A stretch of 64,000 nt of DNA from CAXXFQ01 sp963674475 (GTDB taxonomy: Bacteria; Planctomycetota; Planctomycetia; Pirellulales; Thermoguttaceae). The notes under the pieces are model-generated. The model made no database searches. It was not told where the DNA came from and saw only the letters and a list, made by a program, of their open reading frames with translations. Position numbers and translations under genes: made by a program. Where the stretch lies: the NCBI GenBank assembly GCA_963674475.2, contig CAXXFQ010000017.1, positions 542,624 through 606,623 on the forward strand, given 5' to 3'. This document shows, in pieces, positions 1 through 9,091 of the stretch; the stretch's first letter is position 1, and every line of letters begins with the position of its first letter.

Positions 1-677
1 ACGCAAACCATATCGGACCAGCCGCCGTAGGCGTAGAGGACCAGGATGACGGCCAAGTAAAACGGGAACGGTTCGAGCGTCTCGGGAGAAAGGCTCGCGG
101 ATTGCGTCGCGGGAAAAACAAAACCGACGACCACGACCATCAGCAGTCCGAGGGTTTTGATGATCGTCAGCAGATTTTGCGTCCACTTTCCTTCACGAAC
201 CCCTATGATATTAATCGCCATAAAGACAATCACGGCCAAGGCGGCGTAGGCTGATTGGACGGTGACAGGATCGGTTTCGTGCCACGGATTGAAAAATTTG
301 CTGAAATAGGTTCCGAAGATGAACGCCAATGCCGCGATATCGCTTGGACGGATGACCACGGTTTGTCCCCATCCGAAAAGGAAACCGGCCCAGCGTCCGT
401 AGGCTTCAGTCAGATAAACGTAATCGCCCCCTTCGCGTGGAAAAGTGGAGGACAATTCGGCGTAGCCCAACGCGCCGAAAAGACTGATGAGCCCGCCGAG
501 TCCCCAGACGCCCAAGGTTCCCCACCAGGAACCGCTTCCTCGTGCGATGTCGGGTGCCATCTGATAGACCCCTGCGCCGACGATCACCCCGACGATCAGG
601 CAGGTCGTGTCGAAAAGGGAAAGCGATCGAATCGGTTTTTCACGGGAAGGAGAAGCATGTTTCACGTCGAAACTCAT
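1..677 (-). CDS. APC family amino acid permease, N-terminal part (runs off the window)
   Basis: The minus-strand frame starts with an ATG at 677 and stays open to the window edge, giving about 225 residues of the N-terminal half of a polytopic permease. After a short basic cytoplasmic N-terminus comes the glycine-rich first helix with GVIVGAGVYQMAPDIARGSG, which matches the substrate-binding unwound helix 1 of the amino acid-polyamine-organocation superfamily. Further hydrophobic helices and the segment YAELSSTFPREGGDYVYL, another APC signature, follow. The protein should import an amino acid or amine with a coupling ion at the inner membrane; the substrate cannot be read. No strong ribosome-binding site precedes the ATG. 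It is transcribed divergently from the secreted protein gene at 1169. Confidence 0.85.
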   Translation of the reverse strand, partial: MSFDVKHASPSREKPIRSLSLFDTTCLIVGVIVGAGVYQMAPDIARGSGSWWGTLGVWGLGGLISLFGALGYAELSSTFPREGGDYVYLTEAYGRWAGFLFGWGQTVVIRPSDIAALAFIFGTYFSKFFNPWHETDPVTVQSAYAALAVIVFMAINIIGVREGKWTQNLLTIIKTLGLLMVVVVGFVFPATQSASLSPETLEPFPFYLAVILVLYAYGGWSDMVC

Positions 678-1168
678 ATGGAAGAGAAGGTTCGGGCAAG
701 GCCTTTTTAGATAATAGTTTTTTTCAAAAGGGTTCGTTTAGTTTCCAGATAGGACATGTAGGTTAAGTAGGCGATGCAGGCGGAATGCGAAAGTTGAGTT
801 TACTGAATTTTTACGCCAGCCGAGCGGCCATTTCTTTCAAGGGTATTTTTGCTCGGTAAAAAAGGCGAACGCGGTCGAAATTGGTGTTCTCGGAGGTTTC
901 CCCCTTTTATGGGTATGTGATTGATTTCGGGCTTTCGAAACTTCGATCTCAAGTGATCAAGGGACTTTGCCGATTATTCCGATAGCACTGAGAAAAAGCG
1001 TTTTGCGGAACGGTGCGCAAATTGGGGCTAAGGGGAATTTTCCTCGTTGGCTTTTGCAGGATTCATTGAAAAATCCAAATGGGACGAAGCCAGCGGCAAG
1101 CTGATCGACCATTTTCCTATTTTGAACCGAAAACCTCGTCAAGCATGATGGCAAGGGGGAACGTTTCG
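678..1168. other. Divergent intergenic region
   Basis: This stretch of about 490 bases separates the minus-strand permease from the plus-strand secreted-protein gene, so it should hold both promoters. Short open frames on both strands here have no recognisable protein character. No clear palindrome or strong sigma-70 pair was seen. Confidence 0.4.
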
Positions 1169-2776
1169 ATGTCGTATCGTTCAAACAATTCGCGAGGGAT
1201 TCCGGTCTGGACCGCCTTGGTAGCGATTTGGTCTATGGTGGTCGTTTGTCCGGCGATAGGGGCCCAGGAGCCAATCCTTAAACCGGTTCCCGAGTCGCAA
1301 AGCAACCTGAGCCAGGCCGAAGCGATTTGTCCCCAGGCGGTTGCTCCGGTTGCCTGTCAACCTCCTTGTCCGACCGGTTGCGACGATGAGTGTTGTCGAG
1401 CCAACGCACGGTTTTGGGGATATTACGTGAAGACTTGGCGTCGTTGGCCGTGTGAAGACCGGGTCGAAGAACGATTTTATCAGAGTATCAATCGAGAACT
1501 GATTGCGACTCCTCCGGGCGAAGAACCGGAGCCGATGCCGGAAGTAAAAATCGGGGTGCCTCGTAGCGGACCGCAAATCCAGGTCGACCAAGGAGGCGGA
1601 ACCGGACCGGCCGCAATGCCCTATTCGCCTGAGCAAATGGGGATGCCCGTTCTGCCGACCATGCCTGCGGAATCCGAGATGCATTCGATACCGGGAATGC
1701 CTTCAATCGAGGCGCAGCCCAATCCGTCGGGTGCGTCCGAACCTCCTGCACAACAGGCGGTTCCGAAGCCGGAGCAAGGCAGTGCGTTGCCCGAAGAAGC
1801 CAACGGGACCGTTGCCGCCGATTTCGATCATTCGGGGTTGACCGAGCGGATTTTCCAAAAAGCGAGCTTGGAATCGAAGGAAGAAAAAGCGGTTTCTTTC
1901 GCCCCCTTGCCGCCGGACGCTCTTTCAAAGGGCCCACGTTTCTCGAAACAAGACAAGAGAGCTTCCGAAACGTTCGAGGTGAAAACCGCTCCTACGGAAA
2001 CCGTGGCCCGTTCGGAAGCGACTAAAATAGGAACGGCCCCTTTGCCGCCGGAATTTCATATTCCTTCCGCTCCCGTACCGGAAACGGTATTAGACGCGAA
2101 GCAAGCGGAATCAATGAAAATGGTCGCAGCCGAGCCGGCTCCGATTTTGGAAGCGGCGCCTGCTACTAAAATTTTGGAGCAAGTTGCCGACGACACTGCT
2201 GAGGAACTGACTTCGGCGGCCGTGGTGGAAATCGAGTCGACTTCTTTGGCGGGCGAGGGACAATGGAAATCGAAACGGCATCAGGGCGGCTTGGCGACGG
2301 TTGCCGACTCGGCGGCGTCAATCTCGAAGGGCGAGCAAAAGGTCTCGTTCGAGCAGCCCGCCTTCGAAACGACCGGTTCGATTCAAGAAGAAGTTCAAAC
2401 CGATTTGGCCACGGTTGAACCGGTTCCCAAGGGGCCGCTTGGTCTCGACGGCTATTGCCCGGTCGAGTTGGTGCTTCAAGAGTCGTGGGTCGAGGGCAGT
2501 GAGAAGCTTGCCGCGGCTTTCGAGGGACGCACCTACTATTTCTCCGGAAAGAAACAGCTTCAGGCCTTTCAAGCCAACCCGAGTCGGTTTGCACCTGCCG
2601 TGGCCGGAATGGATCTTGTCCTGGCTGCGGAAAAAGGAAAAGCGGCTTCCGGACACACTGAGACGTGTGTCATTTATCAGGAGCGGCTCTATATGTTCTC
2701 CAGCCAAGCGACGCTCGAACGGTTCAACCGTCAGCCGGGCGTTTATCTCCGTTGGCTGAAGCAGAACCAACGATAA
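1169..2776 (+). CDS. Secreted Cys-rich protein with C-terminal YHS-like domain
   Basis: The likely start is the ATG at 1169, preceded by AAGGGGG; the frame is open further upstream but there it lacks a signal sequence. Residues 1-32 form a signal peptide. Residues 50-97 hold a cysteine cluster (CQPPCPTGCDDECC) followed by ARFWGYYVKTWRRWPCED, the GYY..W..WP pattern common in secreted planctomycete proteins. A long, low-complexity Pro/Glu/Ala-rich middle follows. Residues 424-535 begin with LGLDGYCPVELV and hold two repeats of a YHS-like fold (RTYYFSGKKQLQAFQANP and RLYMFSSQATLERFNRQP), the family that often binds metals. The length is 535 residues. The role is unknown; an envelope or periplasmic metal- or protein-binding function is an inference. 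A terminator follows at 2846. Confidence 0.75.
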   Translation: MSYRSNNSRGIPVWTALVAIWSMVVVCPAIGAQEPILKPVPESQSNLSQAEAICPQAVAPVACQPPCPTGCDDECCRANARFWGYYVKTWRRWPCEDRVEERFYQSINRELIATPPGEEPEPMPEVKIGVPRSGPQIQVDQGGGTGPAAMPYSPEQMGMPVLPTMPAESEMHSIPGMPSIEAQPNPSGASEPPAQQAVPKPEQGSALPEEANGTVAADFDHSGLTERIFQKASLESKEEKAVSFAPLPPDALSKGPRFSKQDKRASETFEVKTAPTETVARSEATKIGTAPLPPEFHIPSAPVPETVLDAKQAESMKMVAAEPAPILEAAPATKILEQVADDTAEELTSAAVVEIESTSLAGEGQWKSKRHQGGLATVADSAASISKGEQKVSFEQPAFETTGSIQEEVQTDLATVEPVPKGPLGLDGYCPVELVLQESWVEGSEKLAAAFEGRTYYFSGKKQLQAFQANPSRFAPAVAGMDLVLAAEKGKAASGHTETCVIYQERLYMFSSQATLERFNRQPGVYLRWLKQNQR

Positions 2777-2845
2777 GAAATCAAGAGAAGCAAAAAGCCG
2801 AAACCGCAAGTGGGGTTGGCAAGCGGGCAGGCATGGAAGAGGATT

Positions 2846-2889
2846 CGTCTCCGAGGGTTAGTGGTTTCACCTCGGGGACGATTTTTTTT
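2846..2889 (+). terminator. Rho-independent terminator after the YHS-like protein gene
   Basis: CGTCTCCGAGG and CCTCGGGGACG form an 11-bp stem with one G-U pair around a loop of about 13 bases, followed directly by a run of eight T. It lies 70 bases after the stop at 2776. Confidence 0.8.
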
Positions 2890-2896
2890 GTTTTTC

Positions 2897-3058
2897 TTAC
2901 TCTCGCTCGGCTTTTTCGTGTGCCTTGCTGAGATTCTGGGCCATCTGAATCACTTCGCGTCCGCCTTTGTAGCCGACCAAAAACAACAGGGAGCCGTACC
3001 AGGCGATCGAGCCGAAAATCATCGCGGTCCAGAACCAAATACAGATTTTCAAAAACAT
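2897..3058 (-). CDS. Small membrane protein, likely partner of the symporter
   Basis: This is a 53-residue frame. The ATG at 3058 is preceded by AAGGATAA, and the frame closes with TAA at 2897. The protein starts MFLKICIWFWTAMIFGSIAW, has one long hydrophobic segment (about residues 3-30), then KGGREV and a charged amphipathic tail ending KAHEKAERE. It lies 128 bases downstream of the sodium:solute symporter on the same strand. A single-helix protein beside an SSS transporter suggests an accessory subunit; this is inferred from position and from the second symporter-plus-small-protein pair at 30815-32532. No family assignment could be made from sequence alone. Confidence 0.7.
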   Translation of the reverse strand: MFLKICIWFWTAMIFGSIAWYGSLLFLVGYKGGREVIQMAQNLSKAHEKAERE

Positions 3059-3186
3059 AATCGTTTATCCTTGTCTCGTTTTTTATACCTATTTCCGATT
3101 GCTCGCCTGCGCCTCGTCCGTCTGTTTACCCCTGAGGGAAACAGGCTTTTCACGCGTGTTAACTCGCGAACAAGTTGGAACGCGTC

Positions 3187-4764
3187 TTATCCGTCAATTC
3201 GTTTCGCGATCTCGCCCTTAAAGGCCATGCCGGAAACATGACCAAGCAATGTTCCGACAATCATCCCGCCAAAAGCCAAAACAAACGAGCCGAGCCCGGC
3301 GACCCAGGCGGGGATTTCACCCGGACGATAGTGGTTTAGCACGAGGAAGGCGATTGGACCGACCGCTCCCATGATGATCGCGGCGTAGGCGCCCCAACTG
3401 TTGGCCGTTTTCCAGTAGAGACCGCAAACCAACAGGGCCAACATGCTGGCTAGATAAATGTTCCCGGTTAACGAAAGGTACTCCCAAACGGAGATCCCTT
3501 CCAGATTGTAAAGCAAACCCCAAAAGACCAAGAAAATCCCGATCAGAATGACAATCGTTCGGACGATGAACAGCTTGGTTCGATTGGAAAAATCGCGTCC
3601 GATCATCGGCATGAGAATATCGTTGTAAATGACCGTGGCCCAGGTCAACATGTAACCGCTGTCGGTCGACATCTCGGCGGCCAACATGGCAGCGACGAGG
3701 ATGCCGATGATGCCCGCCGGCAGCAGGTGGCCCAAATAGGTCGGCATGGCTTGAATTCCGCTCATGCCTTCCGGCAGCCCCCCTTGTCCCATGAAGAAGA
3801 CAAACGCCGCGGCGCCCCAGAGTCCGGGTAGGCCGAATCGACCGACCCAATAGAAGGCGGTCCTTCTGTAGATCTTCTTGGCGGTTTTCGCGTCACGGGC
3901 AGCAAGTACCCGGGCGACGGTGGTTTGCCAGGTCGTCACGGTCGAGAGGCCGTGGATCGCTTGCCAGATGATCCAACCGATTCCGATTCCGCCGCCGATG
4001 GCAAACGGGTTGAACGGATCGACCATCGTTAAATTCTTACCCGCCTCGCCGGTCTCTTGGGTACGCTGAAAACCGGTCCAAAGCGAGTCGAGCAGGTTTT
4101 GCCAACCGATGTCCCAGACGACCAAAACCGAGGTGACAACGATCCCGGCTCCCATGACCAAAAACTGCAAATAGTCGGTCACCAAGACCGAGACCATTCC
4201 GCCCAAAACGGTGTAAAGCAGGACGATTCCCAGCAGGGCCAGCATGGTGATTTCCAAGGCGTCGACTTGAAAGAACCACAAGTCGAACTGTCGGAGTTCG
4301 TTCGGGTTGAATCCCATCACGCAGATGAGGAACTCGCCCCCGATTCGAAGGAAGACACCCATGTTCAACAGACCACCGAGGACCACGACCACCCCGGCAA
4401 GCCATCGGACGCGGGTGCCGAAGCGTTTTTCGAAAAGTTCGGGGATGGTGATGACGCCCGTCTTGCGAAGTGGTTCGATGACAAAGCCGGTCAGCCCGAC
4501 AAAGAACATGGCAATCGCGGTCAAGACGCCCGGCATTGCTCCGACGAAACCGCTTTGAAAACCGTTTTGGGCCGTGTACATGACCGTCACGATGCCGACT
4601 TCGGTTGCGGCAAGCGAGGCGACACCCAGGTTCAGGTCCATTTCTCGTCCGGCGACGGCGAAATCTTCCACGCCGCGAACGTACCGTTTCATCCAGATAC
4701 CGGCGGCAATGCATCCGACCAGGTAGACGACGACAATCGACCAATCGAGAGGGCTTAGCAACAT
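3187..4764 (-). CDS. Sodium:solute symporter (SSS family)
   Basis: This gene encodes a 525-residue polytopic membrane protein. The start is the ATG at 4764 (MLLSPLDWSIVVVYLVGC), with AAGGAAG upstream; the frame extends 18 codons further but those residues are not membrane-like. About thirteen hydrophobic helices can be seen, with helix 1 ending GIWMKRYVRGVEDFAVAGRE, the typical SSS loop, followed by LGVASLAATEVG, where the sodium site and substrate site of this LeuT-fold family lie. It should co-transport Na+ and a small solute (sugar, acid or amino acid) at the inner membrane; the substrate cannot be told. The small protein at 2897-3058 follows in the same direction, and an inverted repeat lies upstream at 4846-4863. 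Confidence 0.88.
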   Translation of the reverse strand: MLLSPLDWSIVVVYLVGCIAAGIWMKRYVRGVEDFAVAGREMDLNLGVASLAATEVGIVTVMYTAQNGFQSGFVGAMPGVLTAIAMFFVGLTGFVIEPLRKTGVITIPELFEKRFGTRVRWLAGVVVVLGGLLNMGVFLRIGGEFLICVMGFNPNELRQFDLWFFQVDALEITMLALLGIVLLYTVLGGMVSVLVTDYLQFLVMGAGIVVTSVLVVWDIGWQNLLDSLWTGFQRTQETGEAGKNLTMVDPFNPFAIGGGIGIGWIIWQAIHGLSTVTTWQTTVARVLAARDAKTAKKIYRRTAFYWVGRFGLPGLWGAAAFVFFMGQGGLPEGMSGIQAMPTYLGHLLPAGIIGILVAAMLAAEMSTDSGYMLTWATVIYNDILMPMIGRDFSNRTKLFIVRTIVILIGIFLVFWGLLYNLEGISVWEYLSLTGNIYLASMLALLVCGLYWKTANSWGAYAAIIMGAVGPIAFLVLNHYRPGEIPAWVAGLGSFVLAFGGMIVGTLLGHVSGMAFKGEIAKRIDG

Positions 4765-5140
4765 GCGAGACGATCTTCCTTGTTTTCTCGAAGCCGCCTG
4801 TCCACTCCCTGTGGGCACAAGGGGGACAAGCGAGAGGCAGTGAGGTTATCTTGATAAAGATAAATATTACCAAAGTGTAACCGTCCGGCCGGGTTATTTC
4901 AAGATAGGGGGGAGGGGTGTCGAAAGAGGAGGGGGATTTGTGCCGTTTCCGTTGAATGAGAAAAAACGGGTATCAAGTGTCGTCGCCTGCTTGAAAACCC
5001 TTGCTGCTGAGCTCGACGGGATTTGGAGCCGACGGCTTGTGCGGAACTGGGGTTTTTAGAAAGAGAATGATGGAGAGGGCGGAGAGGGCAGATGAGGGGG
5101 GGAGGTTGTCAGTCGATCTGAAGCCGGACGGTCTGGCCGG
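4765..5140. other. Intergenic region upstream of the symporter
   Basis: About 375 bases lie between the symporter start and the dgkA stop. They should hold the symporter promoter. The inverted repeat at 4846-4863 is the only structured element seen; the 5060-5106 part is purine-rich without coding character. Confidence 0.4.
4846..4863. promoter_or_regulatory. Perfect 7-4-7 inverted repeat upstream of the symporter
   Basis: TTATCTT, four bases (GATA), AAGATAA. It lies 82 bases upstream of the symporter start, a suitable place for an operator. The binding protein is unknown. Confidence 0.4.
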
Positions 5141-5533
5141 CTACCACCAGGCGAGCATGAGGCCCGTGCGGTAGAGAAAGATGATCGTTCCGACGGCGGC
5201 AGAACCGAACGAGGCCAACAACACGGCGGCGCTTCCCATGTGCAGCGCGTCGCGGATATGCTCGTGGTATTCGTTGGTGACCGCTTTGGCGAGAATCTCG
5301 ATTGCCGAGTTGACCATCTCGGTTGTCAGGACGCCGGCGATACAGAGGATCAGCAGGCACCACTCGATCCGGCTGACACCGAGAGCCAGTCCGGCGATGG
5401 CGACCAGGAACGCGATGAAGATGTGGACGAAGAAGCTGCTTTGGCCACGCATACCGATTTTGATTCCGCGAAACGCGTCACCAAATTTTGCGAACCAGGA
5501 TCGATGTCGAAAATTGTTATACTCTTCAGGCAT
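5141..5533 (-). CDS. dgkA: Diacylglycerol/undecaprenol kinase family protein
   Basis: This is a small integral membrane kinase of 130 residues, the usual length of the DAGK family. After an amphipathic N-terminus (NNFRHRSWFAKFGDAFRGIKIGMRGQSSFFVH) come three hydrophobic helices. The conserved TEMVNSAIEILAKAVT block matches the family signature (E..N.A.E) that carries the catalytic glutamate and metal ligand. The enzyme phosphorylates diacylglycerol or undecaprenol with ATP at the inner membrane, recycling lipid from envelope synthesis. It starts three bases after the lptD-like stop, so the two are co-transcribed. A weak hairpin (5122-5142) overlaps its stop codon. Confidence 0.88.
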   Translation of the reverse strand: MPEEYNNFRHRSWFAKFGDAFRGIKIGMRGQSSFFVHIFIAFLVAIAGLALGVSRIEWCLLILCIAGVLTTEMVNSAIEILAKAVTNEYHEHIRDALHMGSAAVLLASFGSAAVGTIIFLYRTGLMLAWW

Positions 5534-5536
5534 CCT

Positions 5537-8500
5537 TTACTCCAATCCGTAAGCCCCTGCGACCGGGATTCGGACCCCACCACCTTGGCCGAGTCGGGTT
5601 TTGGGAAGGAAACGAGGTTCGATCGACAGTACCGCTCCCACGTTACCACGGCTGGCGTCGACTGAAAAGCCTGCGCTGATCAAGAACGATTCGCCGATTC
5701 GCGTGATTGAAAGACGTTGGCCGATATTCCCGTCTTTGCCCAGATCGAATGAGGTACCGAACGACGAGACCCATTTCGGGCTCATCCGATAGTTGTACGA
5801 CATGGCAAGAATCTGACTTTCGATCGGACCTTCCATGACTCGCAGGCCGATGTAGGCACTGCCACGCGGCGGTCGACTCAAGAAGCCGCCGACGGTAAAG
5901 ATTTTTTGTCCTTCGTCAAAAGTGTCGAAAATTCCGTCGGAAACCAACGTCAGACGGTCGCCGACGTGCCAGCGGAAGTTGTAGTCCAACAGTCCGAACG
6001 AGCTGCCGAAATTGTCCCGATCGGCATCCGGGTACCAGACCGCGTTCGTGTCGAAAACGATCCAGTCGATGATCCGTCGGCTGCCGGGCATGCCGCGTTT
6101 GGTTTGCCAACGGTGTCGCATTCCCATTCGCATCGCCATCAAGTCGCCGGCCACTTCGGCCGTCGGCGAGGTGACCCATCCGGGCAGGCCGGTTCGAATG
6201 GCGTAGTAGCGTGGGTCGAATTTGGCCGGATACCGCGGCATGATCGGGTCGGTCGGCGTCCCGAAGGTCAAAAAGGCCATTCGACGCTCGAACGCTTCGA
6301 TCGAATCGTCGTTGATCGGATCGTAGAGCGGCAGTTGATCGACATCCTGATTGGATTCGGCAATGGCAAACTCCCCGTCAAAGACGACCTTGTGAGCCAA
6401 GCCGTGGACGTTCAGCAACCGGCTCTCGACGGTCGGGTCGACGCGCCACATCGGCATACTGGCCCGAATGCCCGCTTGCCAGTAGATCCGCTGGAGGTCC
6501 TCGCCGTTTAAATCCCCGCCCCAGTGGGCCAATTGGGTCATGGCGTAAGGAACCACTTTGGTCGGCCCGAGCTGCAACGGCCAATCGATCTCGTTGGCCG
6601 TGACGAATCGCTCTCCCTTCGAGGTGATTTCCCACGGCAACGGATTGAAAACCGCCTGTTGGGCCGGGTCTTCCGGTTCACTGGCGATCCGATAACGGGC
6701 ATAGGCGGCACTGGAGTGTTCGTACCACGTGAAGACGTCGTCGAACAACGATTGGCCGAGCCAGAAGTGGTCGAGACGCGGATACCACTCGGTTTGGGTG
6801 AAAAACCCGTTGAGTCGGGTGTCGGCGTTGATCGTCCAGCTTCGGTTGTCGATCCGTTGTTTGAGTTCCAGGCCGGTCGTCTGGTCCTTGAGTTCGTCCC
6901 ACTCCCGTTCGTAATACTCTTCAAGGAAGTTCCGATCGCTGATCCAGCCAAATTCGGCCGACAATTGCAGATCGTAAGGCAGACGTTGGCGATGTTGCCA
7001 GAACCAGCGATAGCGGTAGCTTTTTGCCAAGGCCAGATTGCGTTGCCCGCGTCCGAGGTTGTCGTGGCCGTGGTCTTTGATTCCCCAAAAGTCAGCCAGT
7101 CCGGCCGATTGTCCCGGGAAATAGAAGAAGTCGTCGCGGTTGTAGGAAAACGACGTGCCGTGACCAAGCCCTCGCTCGCTGAGGTAGTCAAGGCTGATGT
7201 CCCACTCGGTTCCGACCGGTTCGTTGTCGATGCCGAACAGCTCGTACGCGTCCCACGTGGTCAGGATCTGGTTGCCGAAGACGTTGTCGTTCTTGAGGGT
7301 CAAACGGTCGATGTAGTACGATGGCTGGTCCAGGTTGGTTGAGACCCACGGCCAGTAAAAGACCGGAATGTCTTTGATGTACAAAAAGCCGTTTTCGCCG
7401 GTCAACCGCTGTTGATGGTCGACGACTTGGGTCCCTTTGATCGGATCGATGACCGGGGCGCCGGTGATCGGGTTGAAACGGGGATGTTGGTAATCTTCGT
7501 ATTCGATCGCGCCGACCTCGAGCCGGTAGCCGGGCCGACCGAGCCGACTGGAGGTGAAATAGCCTTCTTCGGCAAAGAAATGGCTTTCGCCGTTTTGTTG
7601 GATCGCCTTGGCTCGCAAACGCAGCAGTCCTTCGTAATTCGGGACCGGCGTGAGCATTTCGGCGTCGAGGACCAGCCCGACCTGGTTGCGAATGTCGTAG
7701 TACATCCGGTTGGCGTAAATGACCCGTTCGCCTTGGCGGAAGACGATATTTCCTTCCAGGTACATTTCCAGCGGGATTTCGTCCGGCTGGGCGTTTTTTC
7801 CTTGAAGATCGAGAATACCCTCGGTCCAGAGAACCAAGCGGTCGGCCGAAACGTCGATCGAGCCGAAGCCGGGCAGCCCGTCGACGATCAGATTGATTCC
7901 GGCGGTGATGATCCCGATCGACTGGTTGGTGTTCGGGCTTCGCGACCATTTGACGTCGACCGGGGCGTTGCTCCGGGGGAAAACCCGGATACGTCGGTTG
8001 CCGATCGCCGGTTCGTTTGCCTCGGCGCTTGGTGTCGGGACGATGTCGAATTTCGTGTATTGAGTCCGGCGAATCGCGCTGGCGGCGCCCGGCTGACGTC
8101 GTTTCAATCCCCGATCGTAAACGGTTGGCTTGGTTTCCGGGGCGCCCGAAATGTCGGCGATGTTGAACCGAATTCCTCCGGTGCTTCGTCGGTGTTCGAA
8201 CCAGGTTTGGTCCGAAATTCGAATGGGCTTTTGCCCCTTCTTCGTGAAGGTGACGTCCCCTTCGGCATAGACGACACACCGGCCGTTTTGTCGCGAGTCG
8301 CTCGTTGTGTCGACCCAGACGATCGCCTCACGCGCTTCGAGCCGGTCTTGCCCTTGCGTCATTTCGAATCCGTCGGTGATCCACCAGACTTCTTCGGTTC
8401 CCTGTTTCCATCGCTTGGCCGAGTCGGCCGAGAGGACGATCGGCGTCGATTCGCCCACCCGCGGCAAGCGGACTTGGGCCTGAAGGTTCGCGCCGGGCCA

Positions 8501-8623
8501 GATGGTCAAGAGCACGAGTATCCCGAAGAAAAATCGTCCGAACCGGGATTTCAGAGGGAGCGTTTTCCTTGGTGAAGACGTACGGCAAGCGGCCGCGCGT
8601 CGTGAACGACGCACGCCTAGCAA
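5537..8623 (-). CDS. lptD: LptD/OstA-like LPS-assembly outer membrane protein
   Basis: The open frame encodes up to 1028 residues. A hydrophobic signal segment (FFFGILVLLTIWPGANLQAQ) leads into an OstA/LptA-like beta-jellyroll part (roughly residues 50-350; phrases such as LEAREAIVWVD, VVYAEGDVTF, YLEGNIVFRQGERVIYANRMYYD). A long beta-barrel region rich in aromatic residues with alternating strands follows (IPVFYWPWVSTNLDQPSYYIDRLTL is the typical junction). LptD inserts lipopolysaccharide into the outer leaflet. The protein is longer than the about 780 residues of E. coli LptD. The start is uncertain: the TTG at 8623 has no ribosome-binding site, while a CTG at 8554 follows AAGGAAA and would begin a compact signal peptide. 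It is followed by dgkA after three bases. Confidence 0.82.
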   Translation of the reverse strand: MLGVRRSRRAAACRTSSPRKTLPLKSRFGRFFFGILVLLTIWPGANLQAQVRLPRVGESTPIVLSADSAKRWKQGTEEVWWITDGFEMTQGQDRLEAREAIVWVDTTSDSRQNGRCVVYAEGDVTFTKKGQKPIRISDQTWFEHRRSTGGIRFNIADISGAPETKPTVYDRGLKRRQPGAASAIRRTQYTKFDIVPTPSAEANEPAIGNRRIRVFPRSNAPVDVKWSRSPNTNQSIGIITAGINLIVDGLPGFGSIDVSADRLVLWTEGILDLQGKNAQPDEIPLEMYLEGNIVFRQGERVIYANRMYYDIRNQVGLVLDAEMLTPVPNYEGLLRLRAKAIQQNGESHFFAEEGYFTSSRLGRPGYRLEVGAIEYEDYQHPRFNPITGAPVIDPIKGTQVVDHQQRLTGENGFLYIKDIPVFYWPWVSTNLDQPSYYIDRLTLKNDNVFGNQILTTWDAYELFGIDNEPVGTEWDISLDYLSERGLGHGTSFSYNRDDFFYFPGQSAGLADFWGIKDHGHDNLGRGQRNLALAKSYRYRWFWQHRQRLPYDLQLSAEFGWISDRNFLEEYYEREWDELKDQTTGLELKQRIDNRSWTINADTRLNGFFTQTEWYPRLDHFWLGQSLFDDVFTWYEHSSAAYARYRIASEPEDPAQQAVFNPLPWEITSKGERFVTANEIDWPLQLGPTKVVPYAMTQLAHWGGDLNGEDLQRIYWQAGIRASMPMWRVDPTVESRLLNVHGLAHKVVFDGEFAIAESNQDVDQLPLYDPINDDSIEAFERRMAFLTFGTPTDPIMPRYPAKFDPRYYAIRTGLPGWVTSPTAEVAGDLMAMRMGMRHRWQTKRGMPGSRRIIDWIVFDTNAVWYPDADRDNFGSSFGLLDYNFRWHVGDRLTLVSDGIFDTFDEGQKIFTVGGFLSRPPRGSAYIGLRVMEGPIESQILAMSYNYRMSPKWVSSFGTSFDLGKDGNIGQRLSITRIGESFLISAGFSVDASRGNVGAVLSIEPRFLPKTRLGQGGGVRIPVAGAYGLE

Positions 8624-9089
8624 GGGCGTTCGAATTGCGAGCAGCGGTTCGTTTTTCAGTGTACCGGCATCCTTGCCAAACGGGAGCCTTCGACGACGTA
8701 ATACACGGGGGACGCCTAACCGAAAGCCGGTTCCACCAGGTGGTCGATCCTTCGACTGGTGGGGCCCTGTTCATCTTGCAAAATCGTGGGCGAAAAGGTT
8801 CGCCCAATCCAAAACCTCTAACGGTGGAAGATTATAGGGCGAATTCAGGGGCAGATCAAGCCCGAAAAATAGTCCCTAAGAGGGGTTTTAGTTTCCCCCC
8901 TATTGGTCTCCCGGCGGCCAGTGTGACGCTCCACTTCTATGAAAACCGCTTTATTGCGTATTTCACCTAAGCGAAGCGGGTTCCTTGCAATCGATGGAAA
9001 AATTAAAACCCCTTCCGCCACAAGCACTTAGGTAAACATGGGATCTCTCCCGGTGGCCGGTCTGACGTCCTATTTTTATGAAAACCACT
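8624..9089. other. Intergenic region with a degenerate direct repeat
   Basis: It lies between the lptD-like start and the stop of the KaiC-like/PPDK protein gene, both on the minus strand, so it should hold the lptD promoter. Short frames on both strands do not look like proteins. The only structure noticed is the repeat pair at 8907 and 9046. Confidence 0.4.
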
Positions 9090-9091
9090 CT
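8907..9091. repeat. Two degenerate direct repeats of about 46 bp
   Basis: Copy 1 (8907-8954) and copy 2 (9046-9091) share TCTCCCGG.GGCC, then TGACG, and end TATGAAAACC.CT.TA; about three quarters of positions agree. The copies are 139 bases apart. The second reaches the stop codon of the upstream gene. Confidence 0.5.
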
